Below are positions 8,412 to 16,743 of a DNA stretch of 64,000 bases, piece after piece. The position numbers and the translations under genes are program-made. The notes beneath the pieces were generated by a model. That model saw only the letters and a program-made list of their open reading frames with translations. It made no database searches and was not told the origin of the DNA. The DNA comes from Streptomyces sp. TRM68367 (GTDB taxonomy: Bacteria > Actinomycetota > Actinomycetes > Streptomycetales > Streptomycetaceae). The stretch is taken from NCBI RefSeq assembly GCF_014495685.1, contig NZ_JACTVI010000017.1, forward strand, positions 54,082 to 118,081. The letters run 5' to 3'. Positions within the stretch are counted from its first letter, which is position 1. Every line of letters begins with the position of its first letter.

Positions 8412-10190
8412 TTACACCGTCTCCCGCCACCCGTTCGTGATCGGCAACCGCCGGTCCTTCCCGAACACCTTCGCCGAGATCTTCGTGCCCGGCGGGTACT
8501 GCCGCCGCTTGTACTCGGCCGTGTCCACCATCCGCAGCGTCCGCGCCACCAGTTCCCGGTCGAAGCCGGCCGCGACGATCTCGTCGGCGCCCTGGTCCAG
8601 GTCGACGTAGCGCTCCAGGATCGCGTCCAGGACGGCGTAGTCCGGGAGGGAGTCCGTGTCGACCTGGTCGGGGCGCAGCTCCGCGCTCGGGGGCTTGGTG
8701 AGGGAGCTCTCGGGGATGGGGGGCGTCTGGCCGCGCTCCTGCGCCGCCTTGTTGCGCCACTTCGCCAGGCGGAAGATCGAGGTCTTGTAGACGTCCTTGA
8801 TGGGGCCGTACGCGCCCACCGAGTCGCCGTAGAGAGTCGAGTAGCCGACCGCCAGTTCCGACTTGTTGCCCGGGGCCAGCACGATGTGGCCCTCCTGGTT
8901 GGAGACGGCCATGAGCAGCGTGCCGCGCAGGCGCGACTGGAGGTTCTCCTCGGCCAGGCCCGTCAGGCCCAGCGAGCCCATGTACGCGTCGAACATCGGC
9001 TCGATCGCCACGGTCCGGTAGTTCAGGCCCGTCCGCCTCGCCAGGTCCGCCGCGTCGTCCTTGGAGTGCTCCGAGGAGTACTTCGACGGCATGGACACGC
9101 CGTACACGTGCTGCGCGCCCAGCGCGTCGCAGGCGATCGCCGCGACCAGGGACGAGTCGATGCCGCCCGACAGGCCGATCAGGACCGACTTGAAGCCGTT
9201 CTTCGCGACGTACGCCCTGAGGCCCACGACCAGCGCCGAGTAGACCTCCTCGTCGTCGTCCAGGCGGTCCGCGTAGCCGCCGGTCAGCTCCGGCTCGTAC
9301 GCGGGGAGCGGGTCCTCGGACAGGACCACGCGGTCGATGCGCAGGCCGTCGTCCACACGCTGTCCATGAGCGACTGCGTCGCGGGCCGTCGGGGCGTCGG
9401 GCGATGCCGCCGGCAGGTCCAGGTCCAGGACCACGCAGCCCTCCGCGAACTGCGGTGCCCGCGCGACGACCTCGCCGCCGGAGTCGACCACGATCGAGTC
9501 GCCGTCGAAGACCAGCTCGTCCTGGCCGCCGATCATGGCCAGATAGGCCGTGGTGCAGCCGGACTCCTCGGCGCGCTTGCGGACCAGTTCCAGCCGGGTG
9601 TCGTCCTTGTTGCGCTCGTACGGCGAGGCGTTGATGGACAGCAGGAGGCCGGCCTGTGCCGAGCGGGCCGCGGGCACGCGGCCGCCGTCCTGCCACAGGT
9701 CCTCGCAGATGGCCAGTGCCACGTCGACGCCGTGCACGCGCAGGACCGGCATGGTGTCGCCAGGCACGAAGTAGCGGAACTCGTCGAAGACGCCGTAGTT
9801 CGGCAGGTGGTGCTTGGCGAAGGTCAGCACCACCTCGCCGCCGTGCAGGACTGCCGCCGCGTTCTGCGGGGCGCCGGCCGGCTGGCCGTACTTCGGCTGG
9901 GCGGTCGCGCAGCGGTCGAGGTAGCCGACCACCACCGGCAGGTCGCCGAGGCCCTCCTCGGCGAGGCGGGAGGCGAGTGAGCGCAGGGCCGCGCGGGAGG
10001 CCTCCACGAAGGACGACCTGAGGGCCAGGTCCTCGACGGGATACCCGGTCAGCGCCATCTCCGGGAACGCCACGAGATGCGCTCCCTGCTCGGCGGAGTG
10101 CCGGGTCCAGCGGACGATCGTCCCGGCGTTCCGGGCGAGGTCGCCGACGCTGGAGTCGATCTGGTTCAGGGCGAGACGAAGTTGAGGCAC
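8412..10190 (-). CDS. nadE: Glutamine-dependent NAD+ synthetase
   Basis: NadE amidates deamido-NAD to NAD, taking ammonia from glutamine. The 592-residue protein joins an N-terminal nitrilase-type glutaminase domain (residues about 1-270: PEMALTGYP with catalytic Glu, TFAKHHLPNYGVFDE with Lys, ALAICEDLWQ with Cys) to a C-terminal ATP-pyrophosphatase synthetase domain (GLSGGIDSSLVA near 320, the P-loop). The GTG at 10190 is the start where family similarity begins. There is no Shine-Dalgarno site, but TACACT lies 6 bases upstream, suggesting a leaderless message. Confidence 0.96.
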   Translation of the reverse strand: MPQLRLALNQIDSSVGDLARNAGTIVRWTRHSAEQGAHLVAFPEMALTGYPVEDLALRSSFVEASRAALRSLASRLAEEGLGDLPVVVGYLDRCATAQPKYGQPAGAPQNAAAVLHGGEVVLTFAKHHLPNYGVFDEFRYFVPGDTMPVLRVHGVDVALAICEDLWQDGGRVPAARSAQAGLLLSINASPYERNKDDTRLELVRKRAEESGCTTAYLAMIGGQDELVFDGDSIVVDSGGEVVARAPQFAEGCVVLDLDLPAASPDAPTARDAVAHGQRVDDGLRIDRVVLSEDPLPAYEPELTGGYADRLDDDEEVYSALVVGLRAYVAKNGFKSVLIGLSGGIDSSLVAAIACDALGAQHVYGVSMPSKYSSEHSKDDAADLARRTGLNYRTVAIEPMFDAYMGSLGLTGLAEENLQSRLRGTLLMAVSNQEGHIVLAPGNKSELAVGYSTLYGDSVGAYGPIKDVYKTSIFRLAKWRNKAAQERGQTPPIPESSLTKPPSAELRPDQVDTDSLPDYAVLDAILERYVDLDQGADEIVAAGFDRELVARTLRMVDTAEYKRRQYPPGTKISAKVFGKDRRLPITNGWRETV

Positions 10191-10221
10191 GCGTTCAGTG
10201 TAATCGTCAGAGCGACGCAAT

Positions 10222-10251
10222 GGGGTGGTGTGGGTCACCCCACACCACCCC
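10222..10251 (-). terminator. Strong hairpin after the sedolisin gene
   Basis: A perfect 13-bp stem (GGGGTGGTGTGGG and its complement) with a 4-base loop lies between the stop of the S53 peptidase gene and the start of nadE. It has no T-tract, as is common in Streptomyces. Confidence 0.75.
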
Positions 10252-10267
10252 GATCCCCTTGCGGAGG

Positions 10268-12223
10268 TCAGCGGCGCCGGTACGACTCGACGTAACCGTT
10301 CGCGGGCGTGCCCACGCCGGTGACGTCGTCGTAGCCCTTCACGGCCGCGAGCGAGCTGTCCTTGCCCAGGCTGCGCACGGACGTGGCCAGGCCGTCCGTG
10401 GCGTCGTAGCCGTTCACGAAGTCGACGCGGGCCACGGCGAGGCCGGAGCCCGTCGGGTTGTCGGTGACGTCGTGGTAGACCTTCGAGCCGGCCTTCGCGT
10501 AGATCGCCGGGTTGGCGAAGCCGATCGGCGTGCCGCCCCGGGCCTCCTGGGCCAGCGCCTGGATGGCGGCGATGGTCGGCGCGGCGAGCGAGGTGCCGCC
10601 GATGCGGTACTCGCTGTACGCCTGCGACTTGCCGTTTGTCTTCCCGTCCGGCACCGTCTGCGTCTGGCCGACCAGGAACCCGGTGTTCGGGTCGGCGATC
10701 GCCGCGATGTCCGGCACGACACGGTTGCCGGCGGAGCCGTTGGCCGTGGCCAGCGCCTCCGGGACGACGCCCTTCTGGTAGTCGGGCTGGGCCACCGTCC
10801 TGCTGGTGCCGCCGCCCGCCCCGGAGGTGAAGGCGCCGGGGAAGTCCTTCCAGCTCTTGCCGTCGGCCGACAGCATCGCCTTCTCGGTGCCCCAGCCGGT
10901 CTCCCACTGGTACGTGTCGTCTTTGCCGACCGCGAGCGAGGTGCCGCCGACCGCGGTCACCCAGGCCGAGTTCGCCGGGGAGTCGACCTGCTTCGTCCCG
11001 GAGTTGGCGACCTCGTCGCCGTTGTCGCCGGAGGAGAAGTAGAAGCCGATGCCCTCCACCGCGCCCAGCTGGAATACCTGGTCGTAGGCGGCCGCGATGT
11101 CCGGGGTCTCGGCGGACTCCACCTCGCCCCAGGAGTTGGAGACGATGTCGGCCAGGTGGTTGTCCACGACCTTGCCGAGCGAGTCGAGCAGGTCCTCGTC
11201 GGCGCAGGAGGCGGAGCCCACGTACGTGACGTTCGCCGCGGGCGCGACCGCGTGCACGGCCTCGACGTCGAGGGTCTCCTCGCCGTACCAGCCGGCGGCC
11301 GAGCATTCCTTGGTGTGCGTGTACTTCTTCGGCAGCACCTGGCGCAGCTGGCCGCTTCCCCACGCGGCGTCGCCGTGCTTCTTGGCGTAGGTGGCCGCGT
11401 CGTAGGCGATGGTCGGCGAGGCGTAGGCGTCGGTGATGGCGACCCGCACGCCCTTGCCGGTGCGGGTGCCCGCGCCGTACGCCGCCCGCAGCTGCTTGCC
11501 GGTGTAGCCCTTGACGGCGTACGGGATCTTCGTGCCGTACGCCTCCGGCAGCGTGCTCGCGGTGTTCGAGCCGTAGTACGACGAGAACGGCCCGGCGTTG
11601 CGGAACACCGTCTCCGGCGGCGGGAGTCGGTCGTCGTGGCTCGCCCGGTGCGGGGCGGTGTCCAGGCCGGTCACGGTCAGGACGGTGCCCTTCAGGGCCG
11701 CAGGCACGGTGGCGCTGGTCGCCGGGGCCCGGTAAGTACCGGAGCCCTTGGCGTAGTTGTGCAACTGGGTGCCGAAGGCCCGCTCGGCGGCGGCCACGTC
11801 ACCGGTGACCGCGACGTAGTGCCGGGTCACGGACGTGACGCTCAGACCGGCGGACGCCAGCCAGGCCTTCACGGCCGCCACCTGGGCCTCGGTCGCGCCG
11901 AAACGGGCCTGCGCCTGCCGGGCCGTGAGGTACTTCCCGTACGACGCCGAGTGCGGGTCGGACACGGCCCGCGCGTAGTCGGCGAGACCGGCGGCGTCGC
12001 GGCCGGCGAGATAGACCCGGGCGGAGACCGGGGCGCCGTCGGAGGCCGCGCCCCGGTCCGCCCCTGCCGTGGCCCACGCCGGCTTGGTCCCGGCCAGCGT
12101 GTCCCGGCTCGGGTTGTCCGCGGCGTGCGCCGCGGGTATGCCGAGCGCCAGCGCGCCCGCGAGCATCGGCAGCGTCGCCGCCAAGCTCACCCCGGCGCGC
12201 ACAGTGGCGCGTGTGGATCTCAT
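10268..12223 (-). CDS. Secreted sedolisin-family (S53) serine-carboxyl peptidase
   Basis: A 651-residue exported acid protease precursor. Residues 1-34 are a signal peptide ending in AAHA; the pro-kumamolisin activation domain follows (about 40-210), then the catalytic domain. The S53 Glu-Asp pair lies in EETLDVEAVHAVAP, the oxyanion Asp region in ADIVSNSWGE, and the nucleophile in GGTSLAAPTIAA. The C-terminal calcium site is suggested by YHDVTDNPTG and GYDATDG. The ATG at 12223 is preceded by AGGGGG at 5 bases; a longer open frame to 12259 is less likely. An 11-bp palindrome TGAACTGTTCA at 12282-12292 lies in its upstream region. Confidence 0.95.
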   Translation of the reverse strand: MRSTRATVRAGVSLAATLPMLAGALALGIPAAHAADNPSRDTLAGTKPAWATAGADRGAASDGAPVSARVYLAGRDAAGLADYARAVSDPHSASYGKYLTARQAQARFGATEAQVAAVKAWLASAGLSVTSVTRHYVAVTGDVAAAERAFGTQLHNYAKGSGTYRAPATSATVPAALKGTVLTVTGLDTAPHRASHDDRLPPPETVFRNAGPFSSYYGSNTASTLPEAYGTKIPYAVKGYTGKQLRAAYGAGTRTGKGVRVAITDAYASPTIAYDAATYAKKHGDAAWGSGQLRQVLPKKYTHTKECSAAGWYGEETLDVEAVHAVAPAANVTYVGSASCADEDLLDSLGKVVDNHLADIVSNSWGEVESAETPDIAAAYDQVFQLGAVEGIGFYFSSGDNGDEVANSGTKQVDSPANSAWVTAVGGTSLAVGKDDTYQWETGWGTEKAMLSADGKSWKDFPGAFTSGAGGGTSRTVAQPDYQKGVVPEALATANGSAGNRVVPDIAAIADPNTGFLVGQTQTVPDGKTNGKSQAYSEYRIGGTSLAAPTIAAIQALAQEARGGTPIGFANPAIYAKAGSKVYHDVTDNPTGSGLAVARVDFVNGYDATDGLATSVRSLGKDSSLAAVKGYDDVTGVGTPANGYVESYRRR

Positions 12224-12406
12224 GAGAACCCCCTGTGCGGTTCGTCGCGAGTGGATCACTCGACGCTGGCCACTCTTTCGATGAACTGTTCATGCCAGGG
12301 GAATGCGCGGACCAAGATGACCCCAAACGGGACCAAGAAGGCGCCAAGAGCATGGCACACAGGGGGATTTGAGGTTTGCCGGGCGGGGCGGGCCCGAGCT
12401 CCGCGG

Positions 12407-13039
12407 CTACGAACGCGCCGCCGCGGCCCGCTCCTTGAGCATGTCCGCCATCAGCTTGATCTCCGACTCCTGCGCCTCGACCATGCCCTGCGCGAGCCGC
12501 TTCTCCACGCCGACGGCACACTGCTCGACACAGCCCTGCGCCATGTGCACGCCGCCCTTGTGATGGTCCGTCATGATCTGGAGGTAGAAGACCTCCGCCT
12601 GCCGCCCGCTCAGGCCCTGAAGCTTCTTCATCTCGCTGTTGGTGGCCATCCCCGGCATCAGCGCGCCGTCCTTGCCGGAGGCCGTGTCGCCCATGTCGCC
12701 CATGTCCATCCAGGTCATCGGCGGCTCGGACGACACCTTCGGCAGCCCCCACAGGTCGAGCCAGCCCAGCATCATGCCGCGCTGGTTGGCCTGCGTCTGC
12801 GCGATGTCGTACGCCAGGCGCCGCACCTCCTCGTCCTTGGTGCGGTCACGCACGATGTACGACATCTCCACGGCCTGCTGGTGGTGCACCGCCATGTCCC
12901 GCGCGAACCCGGCGTCCGCGGACTCGGCGGACGGCGTGCCGCCGGAGCCGTCGCCGTCCTGCGCGACGGCGTAGGTGATCGCGCCGGCCGCGACGAGCGC
13001 CGCCGCCGCGGCGCCCGCGATCAGTCCCGCCTGCCTCAC
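12407..13039 (-). CDS. DUF305 family secreted/anchored protein
   Basis: A 210-residue protein with an N-terminal hydrophobic segment (residues about 5-25, GLIAGAAAAALVAAGAITYAV) and a ferritin-like DUF305 domain. Both characteristic His/Met clusters are present: FARDMAVHHQQAVEMS and LQIMTDHHKGGVHMAQ, with a Met-rich linker MTWMDMGDMGD. Such proteins are exported and often suspected of metal binding. The GTG start overlaps the stop of the upstream DUF3105 gene in GTGA, so the two are coupled. A GTG 21 bases further upstream is an alternative start. Confidence 0.88.
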   Translation of the reverse strand: MRQAGLIAGAAAAALVAAGAITYAVAQDGDGSGGTPSAESADAGFARDMAVHHQQAVEMSYIVRDRTKDEEVRRLAYDIAQTQANQRGMMLGWLDLWGLPKVSSEPPMTWMDMGDMGDTASGKDGALMPGMATNSEMKKLQGLSGRQAEVFYLQIMTDHHKGGVHMAQGCVEQCAVGVEKRLAQGMVEAQESEIKLMADMLKERAAAARS

Positions 13040-13698
13040 TGCGGCAGCCCGTTCGTGCACGCGGCGCCCGGCTCGGGGGTCTGCTCGCCCTGGACGAACT
13101 TCTCGAAGAACTTGTCGACGTTCGGGTCGCTCGCGCCCGTCACCGTGCGCTGGTGGCCCCACGCCGTCAGCATGACCGGGTCCTTCTGGTCCTCGACCGG
13201 GCTCATCAGCGTGTACGGCGTCTTCTTCACCTTCGCCGCGAGCGCGTCGACGTCGGCCTTCTTCGCCTTGCTGTTGTACGTCACCCAGACCGCGCCGTGC
13301 TCCAGCGAGTGCACGGCGTTCTCGTTCTTGATCGCCTTGGTGTAGACGTCGCCGTTGCAGTTCATCCACACCTGGTTGTGGTCGCCGCCGACCGGGGGCT
13401 CGCTCTGGTAGTTCACGCTCTTCGCGACGTGGTTGCGGGTCAGCTCACCCTCCCACGTCCTGACGCCGTCCTTGCCGGTGACGAACTTGCCCGGGCCCTT
13501 CGAGTCGCTCGCCGTGGTTCCGGAGTCGGACTGCGACTGGACCAGGACCACACCGCCGACGCCGAGACAGGCGACGATCACGGCACTGGCGGTGATCGTG
13601 AGGATCCGGTTGCGGCGCTCGCGGGCGCGCTCGGCACGCCGCATCTCCTCTATGCGCGTTTTGCGCTCGGCGCTGCTGCTCTTCTTGGCGGAGGCCAT
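13036..13698 (-). CDS. DUF3105 membrane-anchored protein
   Basis: A 220-residue protein with a charged cytoplasmic N-terminus (AERKTRIEEMRRAERARERR), one transmembrane segment (about residues 32-55) and an extracytoplasmic DUF3105 domain. Conserved features include NHVAKSVNYQSEPPVGGDHN and VHSLEHGAVWVTY, rich in His and aromatic residues. The function of the family is not established. The ATG at 13698 has AAAGGAC about 8 bases upstream. It forms a two-gene operon with the DUF305 gene through a 4-base overlap, hinting at a shared extracytoplasmic role. Confidence 0.88.
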   Translation of the reverse strand: MASAKKSSSAERKTRIEEMRRAERARERRNRILTITASAVIVACLGVGGVVLVQSQSDSGTTASDSKGPGKFVTGKDGVRTWEGELTRNHVAKSVNYQSEPPVGGDHNQVWMNCNGDVYTKAIKNENAVHSLEHGAVWVTYNSKAKKADVDALAAKVKKTPYTLMSPVEDQKDPVMLTAWGHQRTVTGASDPNVDKFFEKFVQGEQTPEPGAACTNGLPQ

Positions 13699-14045
13699 CG
13701 ACTGTGTCCTTTGGGGGATCGGACGGACGGAGTCTGTGGAACGGATGTTTTGATCGTACTGTGGCGACCGGGGGCCCCCGGAAGGCCCGGAAGACCCGGA
13801 AGGTTGCAAGAGGCCCGCAATCACGGTCGCGGGAGTCCCGCCATTACGGATGTCAGTCCAAGCAGGCAAGATGGGCAGCAGAGCTGTACACCTGCCGTAG
13901 GTGCCGTGTTCGCCCCGGCGTCGGCCGGACGATCATGGTCCGCAACGCGCACGAAATGGTGTTGTGGTGGGATGCTCAGGTGCCCGACCGCCTCCCGTGG
14001 TGCGGGAGACACGCGGTCTGACCAGCAAGGATGGGGAAGCGGAAG
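13699..14045. other. Divergent intergenic region before glnA2
   Basis: No gene is supported in these 347 bases. On the minus strand TACGAT at 13758-13753 is a possible -10 for the DUF3105-DUF305 operon. On the plus strand GCAAC, six bases, then GAAAT at 13942-13957 resembles half of a GlnR site, but no second half lies at the expected spacing. Confidence 0.4.
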
Positions 14046-15407
14046 ATGGACAAGCAGCAGGAGTTCGTGCTCCGGACCTTGGAGGAGCGCGACATCCGGT
14101 TCGTACGCCTGTGGTTCACGGACGTGCTGGGCTTCCTCAAGTCCGTGGCCGTGGCCCCGGCCGAGCTTGAGCAGGCGTTCGACGAGGGCATCGGTTTCGA
14201 CGGCTCCGCGATCGAGGGCTTCGCCCGGGTGTACGAGTCCGACATGATCGCCAAGCCGGACCCGTCGACCTTCCAGATCCTGCCGTGGCGTGCGGAGGCC
14301 CCCGGCACGGCCCGCATGTTCTGCGACATCCTCATGCCGGACGGCTCCCCGTCCTTCGCCGACCCGAGGTACGTGCTCAAGCGCGCCCTGGCCCGCACCT
14401 CCGACCTGGGCTTCACCTTCTACACGCACCCGGAGATCGAGTTCTTCCTCCTGAAGGACCGCCCGCTCGACGGCTCGCGCCCGACCCCCGCCGACAACTC
14501 CGGCTACTTCGACCACACCCCCCAGAACATCGGCATGGACTTCCGCCGCCAGGCGATCACGATGCTGGAGTCGATGGGCATCTCGGTCGAGTTCTCCCAC
14601 CACGAGGGCGCGCCGGGCCAGCAGGAGATCGACCTCCGCTACGCGGACGCGCTCTCCACGGCGGACAACATCATGACGTTCCGCCTGGTCATGAAGCAGG
14701 TGGCGCTGGAGCAGGGGGTCCAGGCGACCTTCATGCCGAAGCCGTTCTCCGAGCATCCCGGCAGCGGCATGCACACGCACCTGTCGCTCTTCGAGGGCGA
14801 CCGCAACGCCTTCTACGAATCCGGTTCGGAGTACCAGCTCTCCAAGGTCGGCCGCTCCTTCATCGCGGGCCTGCTGCGGCACGCCGCGGAGATCTCGGCG
14901 GTCACCAACCAGTGGGTCAACTCCTACAAGCGCATCTGGGGCGGCGCCGAGCGCACGGCGGGCGCCGGCGGCGAGGCCCCGTCGTACATCTGCTGGGGTC
15001 ACAACAACCGCTCGGCCCTGGTCCGCGTGCCGATGTACAAGCCCGGCAAGACGGGCTCGGCGAGGGTCGAGGTCAGGTCCCTGGACTCGGGCGCGAACCC
15101 CTACCTGGCGTACGCCGTCCTCCTGGCCGCCGGCCTGAAGGGCATCGAGGAGGGCTACGAGCTCCCGCCGGGCGCCGAGGACGACGTGTGGGCGCTGTCC
15201 GACGCCGAGCGCCGCGCGATGGGCATCGAGCCGCTCCCGCAGAACCTGGGCGAGGCGCTGACCCTGATGGAGCGCAGCGACCTGGTCGCCGAGACGCTGG
15301 GCGAGCACGTCTTCGACTTCTTCCTGCGCAACAAGAAGCAGGAGTGGGAGGAGTACCGCTCCGAGGTGACGGCGTTCGAGCTGCGCAAGAGCCTGCCGGT
15401 GCTGTAG
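14046..15407 (+). CDS. glnA2: Glutamine synthetase-like enzyme, GlnA2 type
   Basis: A 453-residue member of the type I glutamine synthetase superfamily. The grasp and catalytic motifs are present: IGFDGSAIEGF, HPEIEFFLL, KPFSEHPGSGMHTHLS (the ATP-binding region) and NNRSALVRVP. The loop that carries the adenylylation tyrosine in GlnA (KDLYEL in the gene at 42758) here reads EDDVWALSD, with Trp and no Tyr, so control by GlnE is not expected. In S. coelicolor the homologue at this position (SCO2241) has been assigned a gamma-glutamylpolyamine synthetase role, which is the likely function here. GGAAGCGGAAG before the ATG supports this start. CTGTAG repeats three times at the stop. Confidence 0.92.
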   Translation: MDKQQEFVLRTLEERDIRFVRLWFTDVLGFLKSVAVAPAELEQAFDEGIGFDGSAIEGFARVYESDMIAKPDPSTFQILPWRAEAPGTARMFCDILMPDGSPSFADPRYVLKRALARTSDLGFTFYTHPEIEFFLLKDRPLDGSRPTPADNSGYFDHTPQNIGMDFRRQAITMLESMGISVEFSHHEGAPGQQEIDLRYADALSTADNIMTFRLVMKQVALEQGVQATFMPKPFSEHPGSGMHTHLSLFEGDRNAFYESGSEYQLSKVGRSFIAGLLRHAAEISAVTNQWVNSYKRIWGGAERTAGAGGEAPSYICWGHNNRSALVRVPMYKPGKTGSARVEVRSLDSGANPYLAYAVLLAAGLKGIEEGYELPPGAEDDVWALSDAERRAMGIEPLPQNLGEALTLMERSDLVAETLGEHVFDFFLRNKKQEWEEYRSEVTAFELRKSLPVL

Positions 15408-15479
15408 CTGTAGCTGTAGGCGCAGGGGCGTTGTCCGCGGATGCGGTCGGCGCACCGCGAACAGACCGGTCAGCGCCGG

Positions 15480-15818
15480 CTACGACGACAGAGCGGGAGA
15501 CGGCGTAGGCCTTCGGGGAAGCCGGGACCCGGCTGGGGTTGCACGTGGAACCCGCTGCGGGCCCCGGCTTCGGGAGTGGCTGTCGTGGTGGTACGGCACC
15601 GTTACGTGGCCGTCCTCGATCACGCTCTCGCAGAGCACGCACAGGGCGATGCCGGAGAGCGTGTCGTAGTGGTCGCACAGAGCCACGACGGACCGAGCGA
15701 GCCTCTTGACCCGCGCGACCTCACCGTTCAGGCCCGCGGCCTTCGCTTCTATGAGCGTTGGACGCGCCCCGGGACCGGTCGGACGGTCGCCGGGGTTCCT
15801 TGTGCCGGAAGCGGGCAT
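15480..15818 (-). CDS. Small Cys-containing hypothetical protein
   Basis: A frame of 112 residues whose middle looks coding: ARVKRLARSVVALCDHYDTL followed by SGIALCVLCESVIEDGHVTVPY, with three closely spaced Cys. Small proteins of this flavour accompany GntR-type regulators in Streptomyces in my recollection. The Ser/Pro/Arg-rich last 35 residues and the first 30 look like non-coding sequence, so both ends are uncertain, and the ATG at 15818 has no good ribosome site. A GntR-like palindrome lies 45 bases upstream. It may be a damaged gene. Confidence 0.35.
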   Translation of the reverse strand: MPASGTRNPGDRPTGPGARPTLIEAKAAGLNGEVARVKRLARSVVALCDHYDTLSGIALCVLCESVIEDGHVTVPYHHDSHSRSRGPQRVPRATPAGSRLPRRPTPSPALSS

Positions 15819-15862
15819 GGCGCGCCCGCCGCCGATGGCACATGCGCGGCACTGAAAAGAGA

Positions 15863-15884
15863 CTGGACCGGTGGACCGGTCCAG
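15863..15884. promoter_or_regulatory. GntR-type operator-like palindrome
   Basis: CTGGACCGGT and its exact complement are separated by GG. The motif also contains the unit GGACCGGT twice as a direct repeat. TGGACC...GGTCCA palindromes are typical of HutC-type GntR regulators. It lies between the truncated GntR gene and the small Cys protein, so it may be the operator of the vanished regulator. Confidence 0.5.
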
Positions 15885-15904
15885 CCAGCGGAGCGTCAGT
15901 TTCC

Positions 15905-16213
15905 TTACTGCATCGGGTAGTTGTCGATCTGCTCGAACACGTGGGACGGCGTGACGCCTTCCTCGCATACCAGCGGGCGATTTTCCTGGTCATACGCCGT
16001 GTGCAGCATTACGGCGACGGCCGCGGGCCGCTCCACCTCAAGCAGATGGGCTTCTTCCTCGGCGGCCAGCCGCACCGTCGTCACGTCAACGCCTTCCACC
16101 GGAAACCGGCCGGTCTGACGGCGCACGTAGTGCGTGGTGCCCTCGGAGATCGGCCCCCTCATGGACAGTCGCTGGGCGGCGTCGGCAGGCCCGCATCGCG
16201 GGCCCGGCCGCAC
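15905..16213 (-). pseudogene. C-terminal remnant of a GntR/UTRA regulator
   Basis: From about residue 18 this frame reads like the end of a GntR-family UTRA ligand-binding domain: TTHYVRRQTGRFPVEGVDV, AAEEEAHLLEVERPAAVAVM, and the terminal SHVFEQIDNYPMQ. A complete protein would have about 240 residues with an N-terminal winged helix; here only about 85 convincing residues remain and no DNA-binding domain occurs upstream before the next gene. The remaining stretch could not bind DNA. It is interpreted as a 5' truncated gene. Confidence 0.65.
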
Positions 16214-16231
16214 GGGAAGAGAACGGCCCGA

Positions 16232-16251
16232 GGGCGCTCACCTGAGCGCCC
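16232..16251 (-). terminator. Hairpin after the VOC gene
   Basis: GGGCGCTCA and its exact complement TGAGCGCCC form a tight hairpin 14 bases beyond the stop of the VOC protein gene. A second short hairpin (GGCCCGC, 16188-16204) lies further downstream. Confidence 0.6.
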
Positions 16252-16265
16252 CCTCCATGGCGGTG

Positions 16266-16715
16266 TTATCGCTGACGCTGGCCCGCCAGATCCCCCAGCA
16301 GCTGGTGCAGCGGCTCCGTCGCCCGGACGCGGTACTCCTGGATCGCCCAGCCGTTGCCGTCGGGGTCCGTGAAGTACATGAACGTGGCGCCGTCGTCTGG
16401 GGCGTACTGGACCGGCTCGGAGACGTCGAGGCCGCGTTCGACGAGTTCCGCGTGGGCGGCCTTGATGTCGGCGACGCACAGTTGCAGGGCCTGGTACGAG
16501 CCGGGAGCCGGCTTCGGGCCCTTGGCCATCTCCCAGATGCTGTCGCCGAGGGCGATCGAACAGCCGGAGCCGGGCGGCGTCAGCTGGACGATCCGCATCC
16601 CCGGCATGACCTCCTGGTCGATGTCGACGTGGAAGCCGACCTTGTCCCGGTAGAAGTCGCGGGCCCGGTCGATGTCGCTCACCGGCAGCGGGATCACTTC
16701 GAGCGTGTACTCCAT
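16266..16715 (-). CDS. VOC (glyoxalase/bleomycin resistance) family protein
   Basis: A 149-residue protein of the vicinal oxygen chelate superfamily, metal-dependent isomerases, dioxygenases and drug-binding proteins built from paired beta-alpha-beta-beta-beta units. VIPLPVSDIDRARDFYRDKV at residues 6-25 and YFTDPDGNGWAIQEY near 110-125 are the two canonical ends of the fold, carrying the usual Asp and Glu positions. GAAGGAG lies before the ATG at 16715. The substrate is unknown. Confidence 0.92.
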   Translation of the reverse strand: MEYTLEVIPLPVSDIDRARDFYRDKVGFHVDIDQEVMPGMRIVQLTPPGSGCSIALGDSIWEMAKGPKPAPGSYQALQLCVADIKAAHAELVERGLDVSEPVQYAPDDGATFMYFTDPDGNGWAIQEYRVRATEPLHQLLGDLAGQRQR

Positions 16716-16743
16716 CGCGTGGCTCCTTCGTCGACGTCCGGAA

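Noticed and set aside
13942..13957. GlnR-like half site GCAAC-N6-GAAAT upstream of glnA2
   Set aside because: No second unit occurs at the 22-base spacing on either side, so it is probably chance.
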